DNA of 64,000 nt. Origin: Chloranthus sessilifolius. Lineage: Eukaryota; Streptophyta; Magnoliopsida; Chloranthales; Chloranthaceae. The notes beneath the pieces were generated by a model. The model worked only from the letters and a program-made list of their open reading frames with translations. It was not told the origin of the DNA and made no database searches. Position numbers and translations under genes: made by a program. Position 1 is the first letter of the stretch. Every line of letters begins with the position of its first letter. This document shows positions 21,969 through 33,043 of the stretch, in pieces. The stretch lies in the NCBI GenBank assembly GCA_021018995.1, contig CM037598.1, positions 42,524,685 to 42,588,684 on the forward strand, read 5' to 3'.

Positions 21969-24859
21969 TGTGATAGCCCGGATTTTCCCAACACAATATT
22001 TTTTAGAGATAATTTTTTTTTTTTTTTTACCAATTGGGAAGACCTAGACCGAACACAATTTGAATACAAAATTTACTTGGTACATCCACATAGTGCGGAA
22101 ATGAAAGGCATATAATATATGACAGAATAAATTTTTTATCGTGAAACTGAGAATTCTAAGACAAACCACCTGTGATGGCCGACCATCACATAAACAGTGG
22201 TATACAATATGTATGTGCTACAACTAATTCTATCCTTCTGTAAAAATTACTGGACGTACCAAGTTCAAACTCAAAAGTAAACTCAAACTATACCAAGTCT
22301 AAAGCCCAAGCCTATGGGTAGAAATTCTCAGGCGGCAGATCCTCCTCTACCTCAGTTACGTAGTCAGGGTCCGCCTCAAGCTCGGGGTCTGCCCAAACTC
22401 TACACTGTGACGTATAGTCAGGGTGAGCTAATAGTCTATGTCAGTAGGACAAGATCAATGTAAAAATCATATCTTATCAAATCAAAGCGTATATTCGATG
22501 ACTAAATTTAAAAGTAGTTTTCATATCAAATGCAGAATTTAAAACAATATTTAGTTTGAGACCATAACTAAAATGTGTCAAATAAGAAAAATGGACATAT
22601 CACATCAGAAAGCAAAACCTATCATGTCAGAAAACAATACTGTGTCATGTCAGAGAATAAGGATGTATCGTATTAGAATGCAGAATAGAACGAGAACAAA
22701 ACAGAAACGAAGCACATAAATATAGCGGGAACAAATTCAAGTAGAAAGTGAAACAAAATGGAACATGGTACGGAAATAAAGTCATCTCAGAAATAGAAAT
22801 ATATCAGAAATAGAAACTATTTGAATCCAAGCATCGGATCAAAATATCGGATCGAAGCAACCCTTTATGGAAACATGGTAAACACCCCAGAGTCTCAACT
22901 CCTCTTTGTCACTGATATGTGACCAAAGCATCATATCAAAATCGCAAAGCGGAATCGAGCATAAAATGGAACAAAGCCAATAATGGAAGTAGAAATGAAA
23001 TCATGTTAGAAAGCATTAAAAGAATCATATCAGAAAGCAGAATGATCAACACATCAGACTAAAGCATCCCTTAGTGGGAACATGGTAAAAATCCCAAAGC
23101 CTCAACTCTTCTTTGTCACCGATGTGTGACCAAAGAATCATATCAAAACATCCCTTAGTGGAGAACAACACACATCACATCAAGGCATCCCTTAGCGGGG
23201 AACAAAAACATATCAGATCATAAACACGTGACCAAAATATCCCTTTGTCGGAATAGGCTAAAAACCCCGAAGCCTCAACTCATCTTTGCCACCATGATTT
23301 TAGCGTCAAACAGATCACGTATCAGATTTAGAGTTCAAGTTCAAAACAGATTCATAGTGCAGAGTTCAAGAAAGATTCGGAGTTTTGAGTTCAAGACAGA
23401 TTTGGAGTTCAGAGTTCAAGACAGATTCGGAGTTCAATGTCAGGAATTCAATGTTCAAAATTCTGAATTTAATGTTCAAAGTTCAATAATTTCAAAGTTT
23501 AAAGTTATATCAAAGATAATTTCAAATATTCAGATGCAAAAGAGATTTCAAAAAAATCAAAGTTCTAAAACATAATATTCAGTGCAAAATTATCATCAAA
23601 GTCTATGATTTAAGTCCAAAAATATAACCTTATAATGAACTTTCCCTACCTTAGTTCCAAAGTCACACGAAAGAGAGAAATGCAAAGGTCTCTATGTATG
23701 GCCTTCTGTTCTCAATCTGCATCACATATATGATGAGGCACTAAGGATTGATCTTAATTGCTAACAAGTCCGACATATTTAATTGTTTTCTCAAAACCGA
23801 GGCAGAAATGGCAAAGCTTGTGCTAACATAGAACTTGACCAAAATTCCTGCTCAATTTGGACGTTACCAAAAAGGGTTTCAGTGACGAGCGCGTGGATTC
23901 TTGTGTGCCTTATGTCAAATCGAAGCTCCACACTACCACATAATGATCTTCGTCTTTTAAATCGAGCACACCACGTTTATGGTAGCCAATTCAAGCTTGT
24001 TCAAAGCAATGCTTCCTCTCGCTCCTCGATCTCAACTATGTAGGAGTTTGAAGGTTCCCCGCGGTTGGAATCAACAAGAGCGGGTGAAATCCATGGCGAT
24101 CCTTGCGAAGAAGAGGACGTTTGAGGAGCAATCTCCCAGTTAGGATATCAAAATGGCAAAAGAAGAAATAGAGCTCTCTTCCTCTCTCGAGCTATTTTTC
24201 TCAAAGGGCTTTACAAATGGGTTTTGCATTGCTTTGGTTTTCTTATAACTTATAGGGTCAAATTTGGTGTTAAGCAGACATACCGTTAGTCGGTGCATGG
24301 GCTTCTCATCTAGGGTAAAAAATATAAGGTCCTGCCTCACTTACAAACCCAATCTTCTACTGTTGGTGCCTTCACGGATCTCGAGTAACTAATTACCCAA
24401 CTGATCACACACACTTTTCACACAAAATACATTCTTTTAAATTAATTAAATTCAAAAGTTCCAAGGCAGTATTGCGTGCCTTGCCGAAGGGTATAGCAAT
24501 GTTAGGAAATCTATGATGTACATTTATACATATAAACCCATATTTGAGTTTGGGTGCCCCATGACTGGTTGGGTTATTGGGCTCGAGTCAACTCTCGATT
24601 CGTGTTGAAATTCAGGATGAGGCCCAAGTTCAATCATTGGGCTCGGGTTCGTGTGCAACATGCGCAAACACGCATATGCTCTACGTAGGATACAAGTTGG
24701 GATTTAATGTGTGTTGGCGTATAACTCCAAGTATAACTAGTAGGGTCTCAAGACCACGTTACGTAGGTCAAATGTTTGACTTAGGTCAAATCAGTCAAAA
24801 AGTCGTATTCTAGTCAAAGGACAACGATTCAACATTTTCGAAAATTTCAGGTTATTACA
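21969..24859 (-). repeat. Del-type 5' LTR (minus strand), complete
   Basis: On the minus strand it begins TGTAATAACCTGAAATTTTC at 24859 and ends GCTATCACA at 21969, beside the PBS; length 2891 bp. It pairs with 16484-19543 but lacks about 430 bp present there. Near 24243-24258 the minus strand has CCCTATAAGTTATAAG, a candidate promoter. Its right end falls inside the gag of Tat copy 1, showing that this element inserted into the older one. Short ORFs at 23228, 23783, 24140 and 24577 are not supported. Confidence 0.85.
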
Positions 24860-24929
24860 CAAATCATCCAACCTTCCCACATGTATAGTGACCTCATCCA
24901 ACCCCCATTCAAAACATGAAAAATCCACC

Positions 24930-26970
24930 CCCACTACCTCTTACTGATGCGTGTAATCAGTATGAGGAGGACGAAGCTCGAAATAGCGAAACCTATGCAG
25001 GGGCCTTCACCGGCTTCAATACCCCACCACCCACACTCACAAATTAGCAGCCTACCCAAAATGAGTAGAGGCAACATGCGGAAGGACCTGCCTCGACCAT
25101 GCCATCCAAAGAAACAGAGCTATTAAAAGAGCAAATGGACAAGATCCAAAAATAGTTGATGAAGTTAGGGGGAGCCGGGATTTAGGCTACCGATTTTTCA
25201 GATTTATGCCTATTTGCCAAGGTGCCTTTGGCACGCAAATTTAAAGTGCCTACATTCGATAAATATAACGGCCCTAGTAACCCAATTGCCCACTTAAAAT
25301 CATATTGTGGAGACATGTGTGAGTATGACAGAGACAAACTACTTCTGATCAAAGTGTCCCAAAAAAGTCTCATAGGCCTCGCGTTAAGATGGTTCACTTC
25401 TTTTGAGCCATCCTTGACAAAAACCTAGAAAGACCTCACTCACATATTCCAAGAGCAATACGTCTATAATATTGATATCGAGCCACGCAAACAGATTTGG
25501 CTCGATTAAAACAAAAGGTGGACGAGACGTTCAATGAGTACCTTCGAAGGTGGAGGGCCCTAGCATCTCAAGTGAGAAACTATATACCCGATGAGGAGCA
25601 AATCGAGATGATCTTGAAAACTGCCCTACCTGTCATGTAAGAGTATTTAGTATACTAGCAACAATCCAGTTTCGCTGACCTGGTGAGAAATGCCAACCAC
25701 TGCGAAGACGAGGTAAGAGTGGGGCGGTTAAGAAAAAATGCAACCAGTGGGGCCAGTAGGGTCTGTAAATTCACTGAACAGAGAAGTGAGAGATATACAA
25801 GGGTAGATGTCCAATCTATAATGACCATGCAGCCCAAGACCAACATGTTACCTTTCCAATCTAGGGTAGCACCTTAAGCCCCAACACCGGTAAATCCAGT
25901 TCAAAGGCAAGGCAATGGCCCATGGGCACAAATGACCCTCGAACAGAGAATGGCTCAATATAACCGAGTGTTCACTCCCTTAGGGCAGTCCCTGAATGCC
26001 CTTTTGCCCTTCCTAGTCGAAAAGGGTTTGCTCACCATACTCCAGCCATGACCTTCGCCGAATCCAATCACAAGGAATTACGATCCAAGCACACATTGTA
26101 GCTTCCATCAAGAACCAGGGCACCCAATCGATCGCTGCTTTCCATTAAAGCATGTGATCCAAGATCTGATAGAGGTGGGGAAGCTCATTCCCCAGACACC
26201 TCCCTAGGCGAACCCCCATACCAATATAGTACAGGTGCCATTACAGCCACAGGGGAAAGCTATTAACATAGGGGAAAGCTATGAAATGCGAGGCAGTGGA
26301 ACCAAGAAAGCGAAACCATCAGGGTAGTCAAGCCTTTGAACTTAGTTAATTATTTCCCAAGCCCAACACCCCAAGCAGCACCACTAGATTAGAGATTCTA
26401 TTTTCCCACACCTGCTCCCGTTATTCAGGTCCAACTCAGTTGGGCCTCATCCCCACTATACCATCCATTTCTAGCACCAACCCCCGTTAATTACATAGTG
26501 CCAAAATTTACCCAACCTTCAGAACCAATACCCTTCAACTACACTTGGCCCAATTTCGTCACACCATCATCAACCCATCCACCTTCACCTCCAGCACCAA
26601 CCCAATATAGTGAGCCCAGTACTGTTGCACTGTCGCTAATACATTCACGTCCAACACCAACCCAATATAGTTGGCCCAATTTTACCACACCATCATTAGT
26701 CCAGCCTCCTCCTGTACCAGTCAACCACCTCTGGCCCAGCTTTGCCACACCAGCCCTACCAATTCAATCATATCCAGTGCCTCGCTCCATCCCATTCCAA
26801 ATCCTCGGACCATCATATGATTCCCATCAGGTCCCGGTCAATAACGACCAAACGGATGCCAATACAAGCAGCAGGAGAGAAGGGGCAGTTGAGTTCATAA
26901 CTCGATCGAGCAAAATCTCTAAACAGCCTGAGGTACAGTATCAGCCCATCCAGAACAGAGGGAACTGACA
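24930..26970 (+). pseudogene. gag: Tat/Ogre-like gag, copy 1, 5' truncated
   Basis: Sequence resumes mid-gag right of the Del LTR. Recognisable segments, in several frames, are ETYAGAFTGFNTPPP, ELLKEQMDKIQK, ATDFSDLCLFAKVPL, VPTFDKYNGPSNPIAHLKSY and ALRWFTSFEPSLTKT. They closely match 60510-60830 in Tat copy 2. Near 26080-26200 a Cys/His stretch (CSFHQEPGHPIDRC, then HVIQDLIEVGKLI) fits the nucleocapsid-like end of Tat gags. The Pro-rich tail 26498-26968 repeats a TQYSWPNF-type unit three or four times. Many frameshifts and stops; non-functional. Confidence 0.8.
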
Positions 26971-27063
26971 GGGGTACATCCAATGGAACGGATGAGCCAG
27001 GAGTATGCGCTAGAACCTCAGTTAAGGCAAACTCCGGCCCACATCACCATCTGAGACCTTTTA

Positions 27064-29050
27064 ATGATGTCTCCACCACACTTCAAAGCTTTAATGGCGG
27101 CATTAAAAGACACTCATATATCAGACAAGGCCTCCCCAGATGAAGTGGGGCAAATGATCGGGCAAGTGTTGGCTCCTAATGCCATCTCATTTTCGGACAT
27201 CGATCATCTAGCAGAAGGAGAGAACCACTCCAAATCCCTCAATATCACAGTCAGAATCGGAAACATGGTGATTTCATTGGTGTTAATAGATAGCAGATCA
27301 ACATTAAATGTCTGCCCTTTGCGAACAACGACCAAGATTGGGTTCAATCCTTCTATATTTTGACCAACCAGAACAGGAGCCCGAGGGTTCGATAATACGA
27401 GGAGAGAGGGGATAGGAGAAGTCGATCTTAAGCTCATGACCATGCTTATTATGTACATTAAAATTATGTTAAACTCAAGTCTTAACCTATTGTAAGCGCA
27501 CAATGGAAATCATAGTACTAGCGTAGGATCGTTACCACGAGGAAGTTTATTTATCTAATTACTTCTTATTTATATCTTCTATTTAAATCCTTATTTTAAA
27601 AACTTCTATTTATCTTTAAGATCTAATCTACTGGAGAAATATGAATAAAAGAATGGTTTCTTAATCTAAAGTACATAAAATAAATTTAAATCCTCCTTCT
27701 ACAGATTGAGGTCATCAATCCCAATCTTCAGCTATCGGATATTTATGAATTTAAATAGTATCATTACACTATATCTCTAGTTTCTTAGCATTGATCATCA
27801 ATCAAGTCTAAGATCCTATAAATACAGATTTTATCTAATCAACAACTTCCTAAAATTTGGGCGTCAATCAAACCAAAGAAAACTGAAGATGGAAAATTAA
27901 AAACTGTTACATATTTGCAAATTCTAACTTCAGTCGTCAATTCAAATTAAAACTTGGAGATGTTTACAGAGCATGGAAATAAAGGAAAATAAAATCTAGA
28001 CTAGAAAGCAAATAAATATATCTTTCACCCCTCAGTCGCAGTCATCAATTGCTTTTGAGAAATTATGATATATACACTAATCTTCAGCACTCAATTGCAA
28101 TCGTCAATTGCTCTTGAGAAACCTCTGATATCTACTCTAACTATTTTACACTACTGATTGGAAGAAAATCCATCCTTAGTTGTCAATTGATGCTGAAACT
28201 CTTCGATGACTAATCCTGCACCAAGCTCTATTATTTATAGATCATAAGGAGTCAGTTTACAAAGACTTCTAATTCTAATAAAAGAAACTACTAAATATAA
28301 ATGATTCCTAATATAACTCTAATTCCTAATTTTATCTTTTCCTTGCTTTCTTTAGTTGATATGCTTCTAGAAAGTTCTTTAATCTTCAGCGGCAAAGTCC
28401 TTCGGGGTAGATCTTCATCAATCTTCTCAGATCTGTGATCAGTTGAACTTCTAATTCTAAGAGTCTTCTAATTCTATTCATGGTGGTGATTGCTCTCATG
28501 TGATCAATAGCATCAATAGTAGGAAAGCTTCTTTTCTGGAAAGTCGTTAATCACGATTTTATCTTCTTTCTCTCTTCTTTGGTAGAAAATCGTAAATCAC
28601 GATTTTCTGTCTTTCAGAGCTTTCTATTCAGATGATTCTCTGGATTACAATTCTTCGCCTTTTCTTCTTTTTGTCTCTTTTTGCAGAATCGTAAATTACG
28701 ATTTTCAGGCTTTTAGTAGGCAGAAATCGTCTTTTTCACTCAATCGTCTTTCTTACTGCTTTTTTTGTTCATTTTGATGAATATTAACACTTAGGCTCTA
28801 TTTTACAATTTTTCTTTAATATCTGCACATCCACAAGTTATTAGTAGCAAACTAAGTCCTAGCATCACTAAGTTTAGGGTGATAAAATGATAAATTATGT
28901 GACTGATCAGCTCACCATTGGGCCAATGACCTTCTCAATCATCTTCCAAGTCATGGACATCAAGTCCTCTTTTAACCTACTACTAGGGCGCCCATGGCTG
29001 CATGAAATCAAGGCGGTGCCCTCCAACCTACACCAACAGCTCAAATTCAT
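27064..29050 (+). pseudogene. pro: Tat/Ogre-like protease, copy 1, split by an insertion
   Basis: Retropepsin-type aspartic protease that would cleave Gag-Pol. The N-terminal part (27064-27436) includes SPDEVGQMIGQVLAPNAISF and the active-site region LIDSRSTLNVCPL. The C-terminal part (28910-29050) includes IGPMTFSIIFQVMDIKSSF and LLGRPWLHEIKAVPSNLHQQ. Between them lies a 1473-bp insertion. Tat copy 2 has the uninterrupted form at 61933-62430 with LIDNGSSLNICPL. The catalytic D-x-G reads Asp-Ser-Arg here, so the Gly is lost, and a TGA follows NPSIF. It is dead by three independent lesions. Confidence 0.85.
27437..28909. mobile_element. 1.47-kb LTR-like insertion with 5-bp target duplication
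   Basis: The insert begins TGACCA and ends TGATCA and is bracketed by GCTCA at 27432-27436 and 28910-28914. Removing it restores collinearity with protease 62295-62320 of Tat copy 2. It has no ORF. TG/CA ends, a 5-bp duplication and about 1.5 kb size suit a solo LTR or short non-autonomous LTR element. Inside are a two-copy repeat near 28025-28135 (CAATTGCTCTTGAGAAA) and three hairpin motifs at 28544-28706. A PPT-like AAGTTTAGGGTGATAA sits near its right end. Orientation and family are unresolved. Confidence 0.7.
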
Positions 29051-29812
29051 CTTAGAAGAGAGAGTTGTATCTATCATGGGAGAGGAGCGAGAAAAAATAG
29101 AGAAAATGGCCCACTACATCGAAAATCTCAAGTTTCTTGATATCCGCACACAACTAAGGACACAGAGCTTCATAGTTTTCACTATGATGTGTAAATGGTA
29201 GTGGCGTTAGAATTCCTCAAAAAGGCCATGAAATGAACTAGAGGAGAAATGATTGCAAAAATGGCAATGCTCCAGAAGTGGGGCTACCCAAAATGAAAAG
29301 GGTTAGGTCCTCGCCTGCAAGGCAGGAGAGATGCCGCCAAAGCAATGGGTGGTCAACAAATTAGATTCGGCTTAGGCTACAAGCCTACTAAAGAAGAGGA
29401 AAATCCAAGAGGCAAAGGAAAATGCCTGAACCATTATCGTCGCCAAAGCATGGGGGATAGACTTGAAAGATGGACCCCATCCACGGCCACACATCTGGAG
29501 CAAATTTGTAAGTGTCGGGGTGATTAAAATTGATCAAAATGGGGTAACACAGCTAACCCCGCACAAAAAGGTCATCATCCACCAAACCAATCCCCAAATT
29601 GCCCCAAAAATTGAGACTTGGTCTCCTTATCACTCTTCGAGGAGGAAGTACCCCTGCCCATACAGCAGCCGGTCCTAAACCACCCCAAGCCTGTACTAAC
29701 GTGTGAAGACCAGGACCCAAACAAGTCAACGGTAAATATGATTGAGGCTGAGCCCTAAAAGGCAGCTCAGTCAAACCCCTCAACAAGACCGGGTAAAAGT
29801 CCATCACCTCAG
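29051..29812 (+). pseudogene. Tat/Ogre-like protease-to-RT linker, copy 1
   Basis: Low-conservation linker downstream of protease. The phrase RFGLGYKPTKEEE at 29370 matches RFGLGYKPTEEEV at 62757 in copy 2. A Gly-rich GLGY motif at this place recalls the G-patch-like segment of Tat elements, but this is tentative. TPHKKVIIHQTNPQI parallels TPHRPIAPVHPTNPQI in copy 2. Frameshifts separate the pieces, and the ORFs at 29345 and 29463 cover parts of it. Confidence 0.55.
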
Positions 29813-30046
29813 GTAAGAAATTACGCATCAGTGCCCCTCAGTTTGGAAGCGTCAAAAAGTCGTAAATACGGCACCAGCTTCCAAAATAAAAAAATAATCT
29901 ATAAAAAGAGAGTTTAGCTCTTGGCAAACAATACCATTCATGTATAAAGACCCCGCCATGCCAAGGGCCCATCTCCCAAGAAAAGGAAAATCCTATAAAA
30001 ATAGAAAAAATACAATATCTAAAAAAATTATATTTTAAAATTCTAG
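29813..30046 (+). other. Candidate intron between protease and RT, Tat copy 1
   Basis: It begins with a strong donor, CTCAG followed by GTAAGAAA, and ends ATTTTAAAATTCTAG. It is A/T-rich (234 bp), has stops in all frames, and lies between the protease linker and the RT N-terminus. The equivalent segment in copy 2 is 63189-63520. An intron in this position is known from the Ogre group of Tat elements. Splicing itself cannot be seen from DNA. Confidence 0.5.
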
Positions 30047-31140
30047 AAAAAAGTAAGAAAATGGATGCCATAAAGAAAGCACCTGCCCAACGTGAAACCA
30101 ACCCCTTTCCTGTAGAAATATAAGATGTAGGAGTCACGAATCTGGATGGAAAGGACTTAATAAAGGACCTTCCTAATGAGCTCCTTTAGTGGTACGCCGA
30201 TTTTGAGCATGGCACTACCCTGATCATTGAAGAAACTGAAGACGTCAATCTAGGTACCGAGGAAGTTCCTAGAATCACTAAGATCACAATATCATTGTCT
30301 CCCAAGAAAATGAACGACATGATTGATTTTCTTCAGTCATACCAAGACGTCTTCGCATGCTCATACGAGGACATGCCTGGTCTCGACACCGATTTGGTCG
30401 AGCAGGAGTTGCCACTATATCTCGATATCAAGCCAGTCAAGCAAAAATTAAGGCGTCTCCAGCCAGAATGGATGTTGAAAGTAAAGGACAAAGTCATCAA
30501 GCAGTACGATGTGGGTTTCCTCATGGTCTCCAAATACTTGCAATGGTTGGCCAATATCGTCCCAATACCAAAGAAAGATGGGAAGGTTCGCATGTGCATA
30601 GACTTCAGAAATATCAAAAAGGCAAGCCCAAAGACGACTTCCCATTGCGACATATTGACATCTTAGTCGACAATACTGCTAGGCACATAATGCTTTCTTT
30701 CATGGATGGTTTCTCCGAGTACAATCAAATCAAGATGGTAGAGGCGGACCGAGAGAAGATGATGTTCATCACTCCATTGGGAACTTTATGTTACCAAGTT
30801 ATACCATTCGACTTGAAGAATGCTAGGGTAACATATAAGAGTGCAATGACAACACTATTTCATGGCATGATGCACCGAGAAATTGAGGTATATGTCGATG
30901 ATATGATAGCTAAGTCTCAGGAGAGAGGTGATCATCTGGTGAACTTCCAAAAGTTGTTTGAACAACTGAGAAATTACAAGCTACGTCTAAACCTATAAAA
31001 ATATGCATTCGATGTCATGTCAAGAAAGCTACTGAGTTTCATAGTTAGCAAGAGAGACATCGAGGTTGACCAAATCAAAGTAAAAGCCATCGTTGAAATG
31101 CCTCCACATCTACCGAGAAAGAGGTCAGAGGTTTCTTAGG
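30047..31140 (+). pseudogene. Tat/Ogre-like reverse transcriptase, copy 1
   Basis: RNA-dependent DNA polymerase. From 30295 the frame reads MNDMIDFLQSYQDVFACSY and SKYLQWLANIVPIPKKDGK. After a frameshift near 30630 it reads RHIMLSFMDGFSEYNQIKM, FITPLGTLCYQVIPFDLKNA and the catalytic box VYVDDMIAKS (YVDD intact). A TAA at about 30996 follows LRLNL, and the thumb continues as RKLLSFIVSKRDIEVDQIK to about 31120. The FMDGFSxYNQIKM and DDMIAKS wording is typical of Tat/Ogre RT. One frameshift and at least one stop disable it. Confidence 0.9.
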
Positions 31141-31149
31141 CTGAATACA

Positions 31150-31710
31150 ATATATTAGTCAGTTCATTGCATAGTTAACTCTTATCTACAAGCCAATCAT
31201 CAAATTAATGAGAAAAGATTTCCTCGTTGGATGGAATAATGATTGTCAAGCAATATTTTATAAGATCAAAGGTTACCTCCTCAATCCTCCAATTTTGGTA
31301 CCCCAGTACCCGGGAGGCTGCTCCTAATGTATCTCTCAATGATGGGATTTTCAATGGGATGTGTCCTAGGGCAGCATGATGAAATTGAAAGAAGAGAGCA
31401 AGCCATCTACTATCTGAGTAAGAGGTTTACTGATTACGAGACATGCTATTCTCATATGGAGAAAGCATGTCTAGCTCTCATATGGGCAACATAGAGGCTT
31501 CGTCATTACTTATTATCTCAAGCCGTTCTCCTTCTAGTACGAATGGATCCGTTGAAATATTTATTTGAAAAGCCGGCTCTCACTAGGAGGACCACACGCT
31601 GGCAGCTTCTCTTATTCGAATTTGACATCACATATGTCACGCAAAAATCAATCAAGGGGCAAGTACTAGCAGATCATCTTGCCAAAAATCCTCTACCTAA
31701 TTATAAACCA
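31150..31710 (+). pseudogene. Tat/Ogre-like RNase H, copy 1
   Basis: RNase H that would remove RNA from the RNA-DNA hybrid. Segments: GFSMGCVLGQHDEIERREQA, IYYLSKRFTDYETCYSHMEK, then after a TAG, RLRHYLLSQAVLLLVRMDPL, KYLFEKPALTRRTTRWQLLL and VTQKSIKGQVLADHLAKNPL. The KYLFEKPALT and ADHLA words are diagnostic of the Ogre branch. Stops and a frameshift near 31310 break it. Confidence 0.85.
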
Positions 31711-31769
31711 CTGAGAATCGAATTCCCTGATGAAGACATCTTATTCATGACAGAGGATGATACAGAAGA

Positions 31770-32105
31770 AATAGAGGAGTCCTTGGTAATGCACTTCAAC
31801 GAGGCATCAAACGTCGAAGGTCAAAAATTCAGTGTTATTCTAATCTCGTCGAAAGGGTACCACATATCTGTCTCCGTCAAGCTTAATTTCCCCCGCACAA
31901 ACAATATGGCTGAATATGAAGCCTGCGTAGCCGGCCTGCAAGCAACTCTCGACCTAAATGTAACTCATCTCAGGGTATTTGGTGATACATAGCTAATCAT
32001 ATGCCAAACCAACAGAGATTGAAAAACAAAGGATGAGAAGGTGATCCCGTACCATGCGCATCTTGAGGATTTGATCACCACCTTCAACAACATTATATTC
32101 TCCTA
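31770..32105 (+). pseudogene. Second, archaeal-type RNase H (aRNH) domain, copy 1
   Basis: A second RNase H follows the first directly, a hallmark of the Tat lineage. The frame reads VMHFNEASNVEGQKFSVILI, then RTNNMAEYEACVAGLQATL and LRVFGDT before a TAG. The Glu of AEYEA and the Asp of FGD are kept. The first catalytic Asp, usually FDG or similar, reads Asn (HFNEAS), which would abolish activity even without the stop. It continues past the stop as LIICQTN and HLEDLITTF. Confidence 0.8.
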
Positions 32106-33043
32106 TGTCCCATAAGCAAGAAATCGATTTGCTGACACACTCGCAACCTTGGCATCAATGGTCAAAATTCCATATGGCTTCGACATGAAGCCTGTCATGA
32201 TTGAGCAAAGAAATGACTCAGCCTTCTATCTCTAGATTGAGGGACCCACAGATATAGATAATGAGCTACATTGGTTCTCAGATATCAAGAACATCCTCAA
32301 AACTCGAGCATTTCTCTAAGGCACATCCAAGACCGACAGGCGGACCATCCAACGTTTAGAAGCAAATTATGTCATCTACGGTGAGTGCCTCTATAAGCGG
32401 TCATGTAATAAGATCTGGCTCAGGTGTCTAACTGAAAGTGAGGCATCATCGCTCGTCACCCTATCGGCCGCAAACCAACGGAGCCGTCGAAGCAACTAAC
32501 AAGACAGTTGCCCGAATCCTTGAAAATATGGTCATCACCTATCAAGAGTGGAGCAAAATGCTACCATTGTCACTTTGGGCCTATCGAGCGTCGATCCTTA
32601 CCACTACAGGAGAAACACCATTATCCCTTGTGTACGGAATCGAGGTCGTACTACCAATTGAGGTTGAAGTACCTTCACTCTGTATCCTCATTGAGTCCAA
32701 TTTATCGAAAGTTGAAAGAGAGAGATCCCATTTTGAACAACTAAACCTGATCGATGAGAAAAGGCTCCTAGAATTGTGTCGCACCCAGGCCTATCAAAGG
32801 AGGATTTCATGGGCGTATAATAAAGGTGGTCGCCTTCAAGATTTAAAGGTGGGGGACACGGTCCTCAAGAAAATCTTCCCTTCTCTCCATTCAGATCTAA
32901 GAGGAAAATTCAGGCCCAACTGGGAAGGGCCCTATGTCATCCGAGAGGTACTCCTAGGATACGCACTGCGACTCACCACCACGGACAGAGAACATTTCCC
33001 CAGGTCCATCAACACTAGAAACGTGCGACGATTCTACTCCTAA
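32106..33043 (+). pseudogene. Tat/Ogre-like integrase with core deletion, copy 1
   Basis: Only the ends of the integrase remain. Upstream, RNRFADTLATLASMVKIPYG, then RTIQRLEANYVIYGECLYKR leads into the zinc-binding region. At about 32430 it jumps to RHHRSSPYRPQTNGAVEATN, so the His-Cys zinc finger and both core Asp regions are gone. The third catalytic residue (Glu in NGAVEAT) is kept. ORF 32438-33043 (201 aa) continues through MLPLSLWAYRASILTTTGET and the C-terminal RPNWEGPYVIREVL (GPY module). No chromodomain, as expected for Tat. Confidence 0.85.

Noticed and set aside
25182-25397. Minus-strand 71-aa ORF
   Set aside because: Shadow of the Tat gag on the plus strand.
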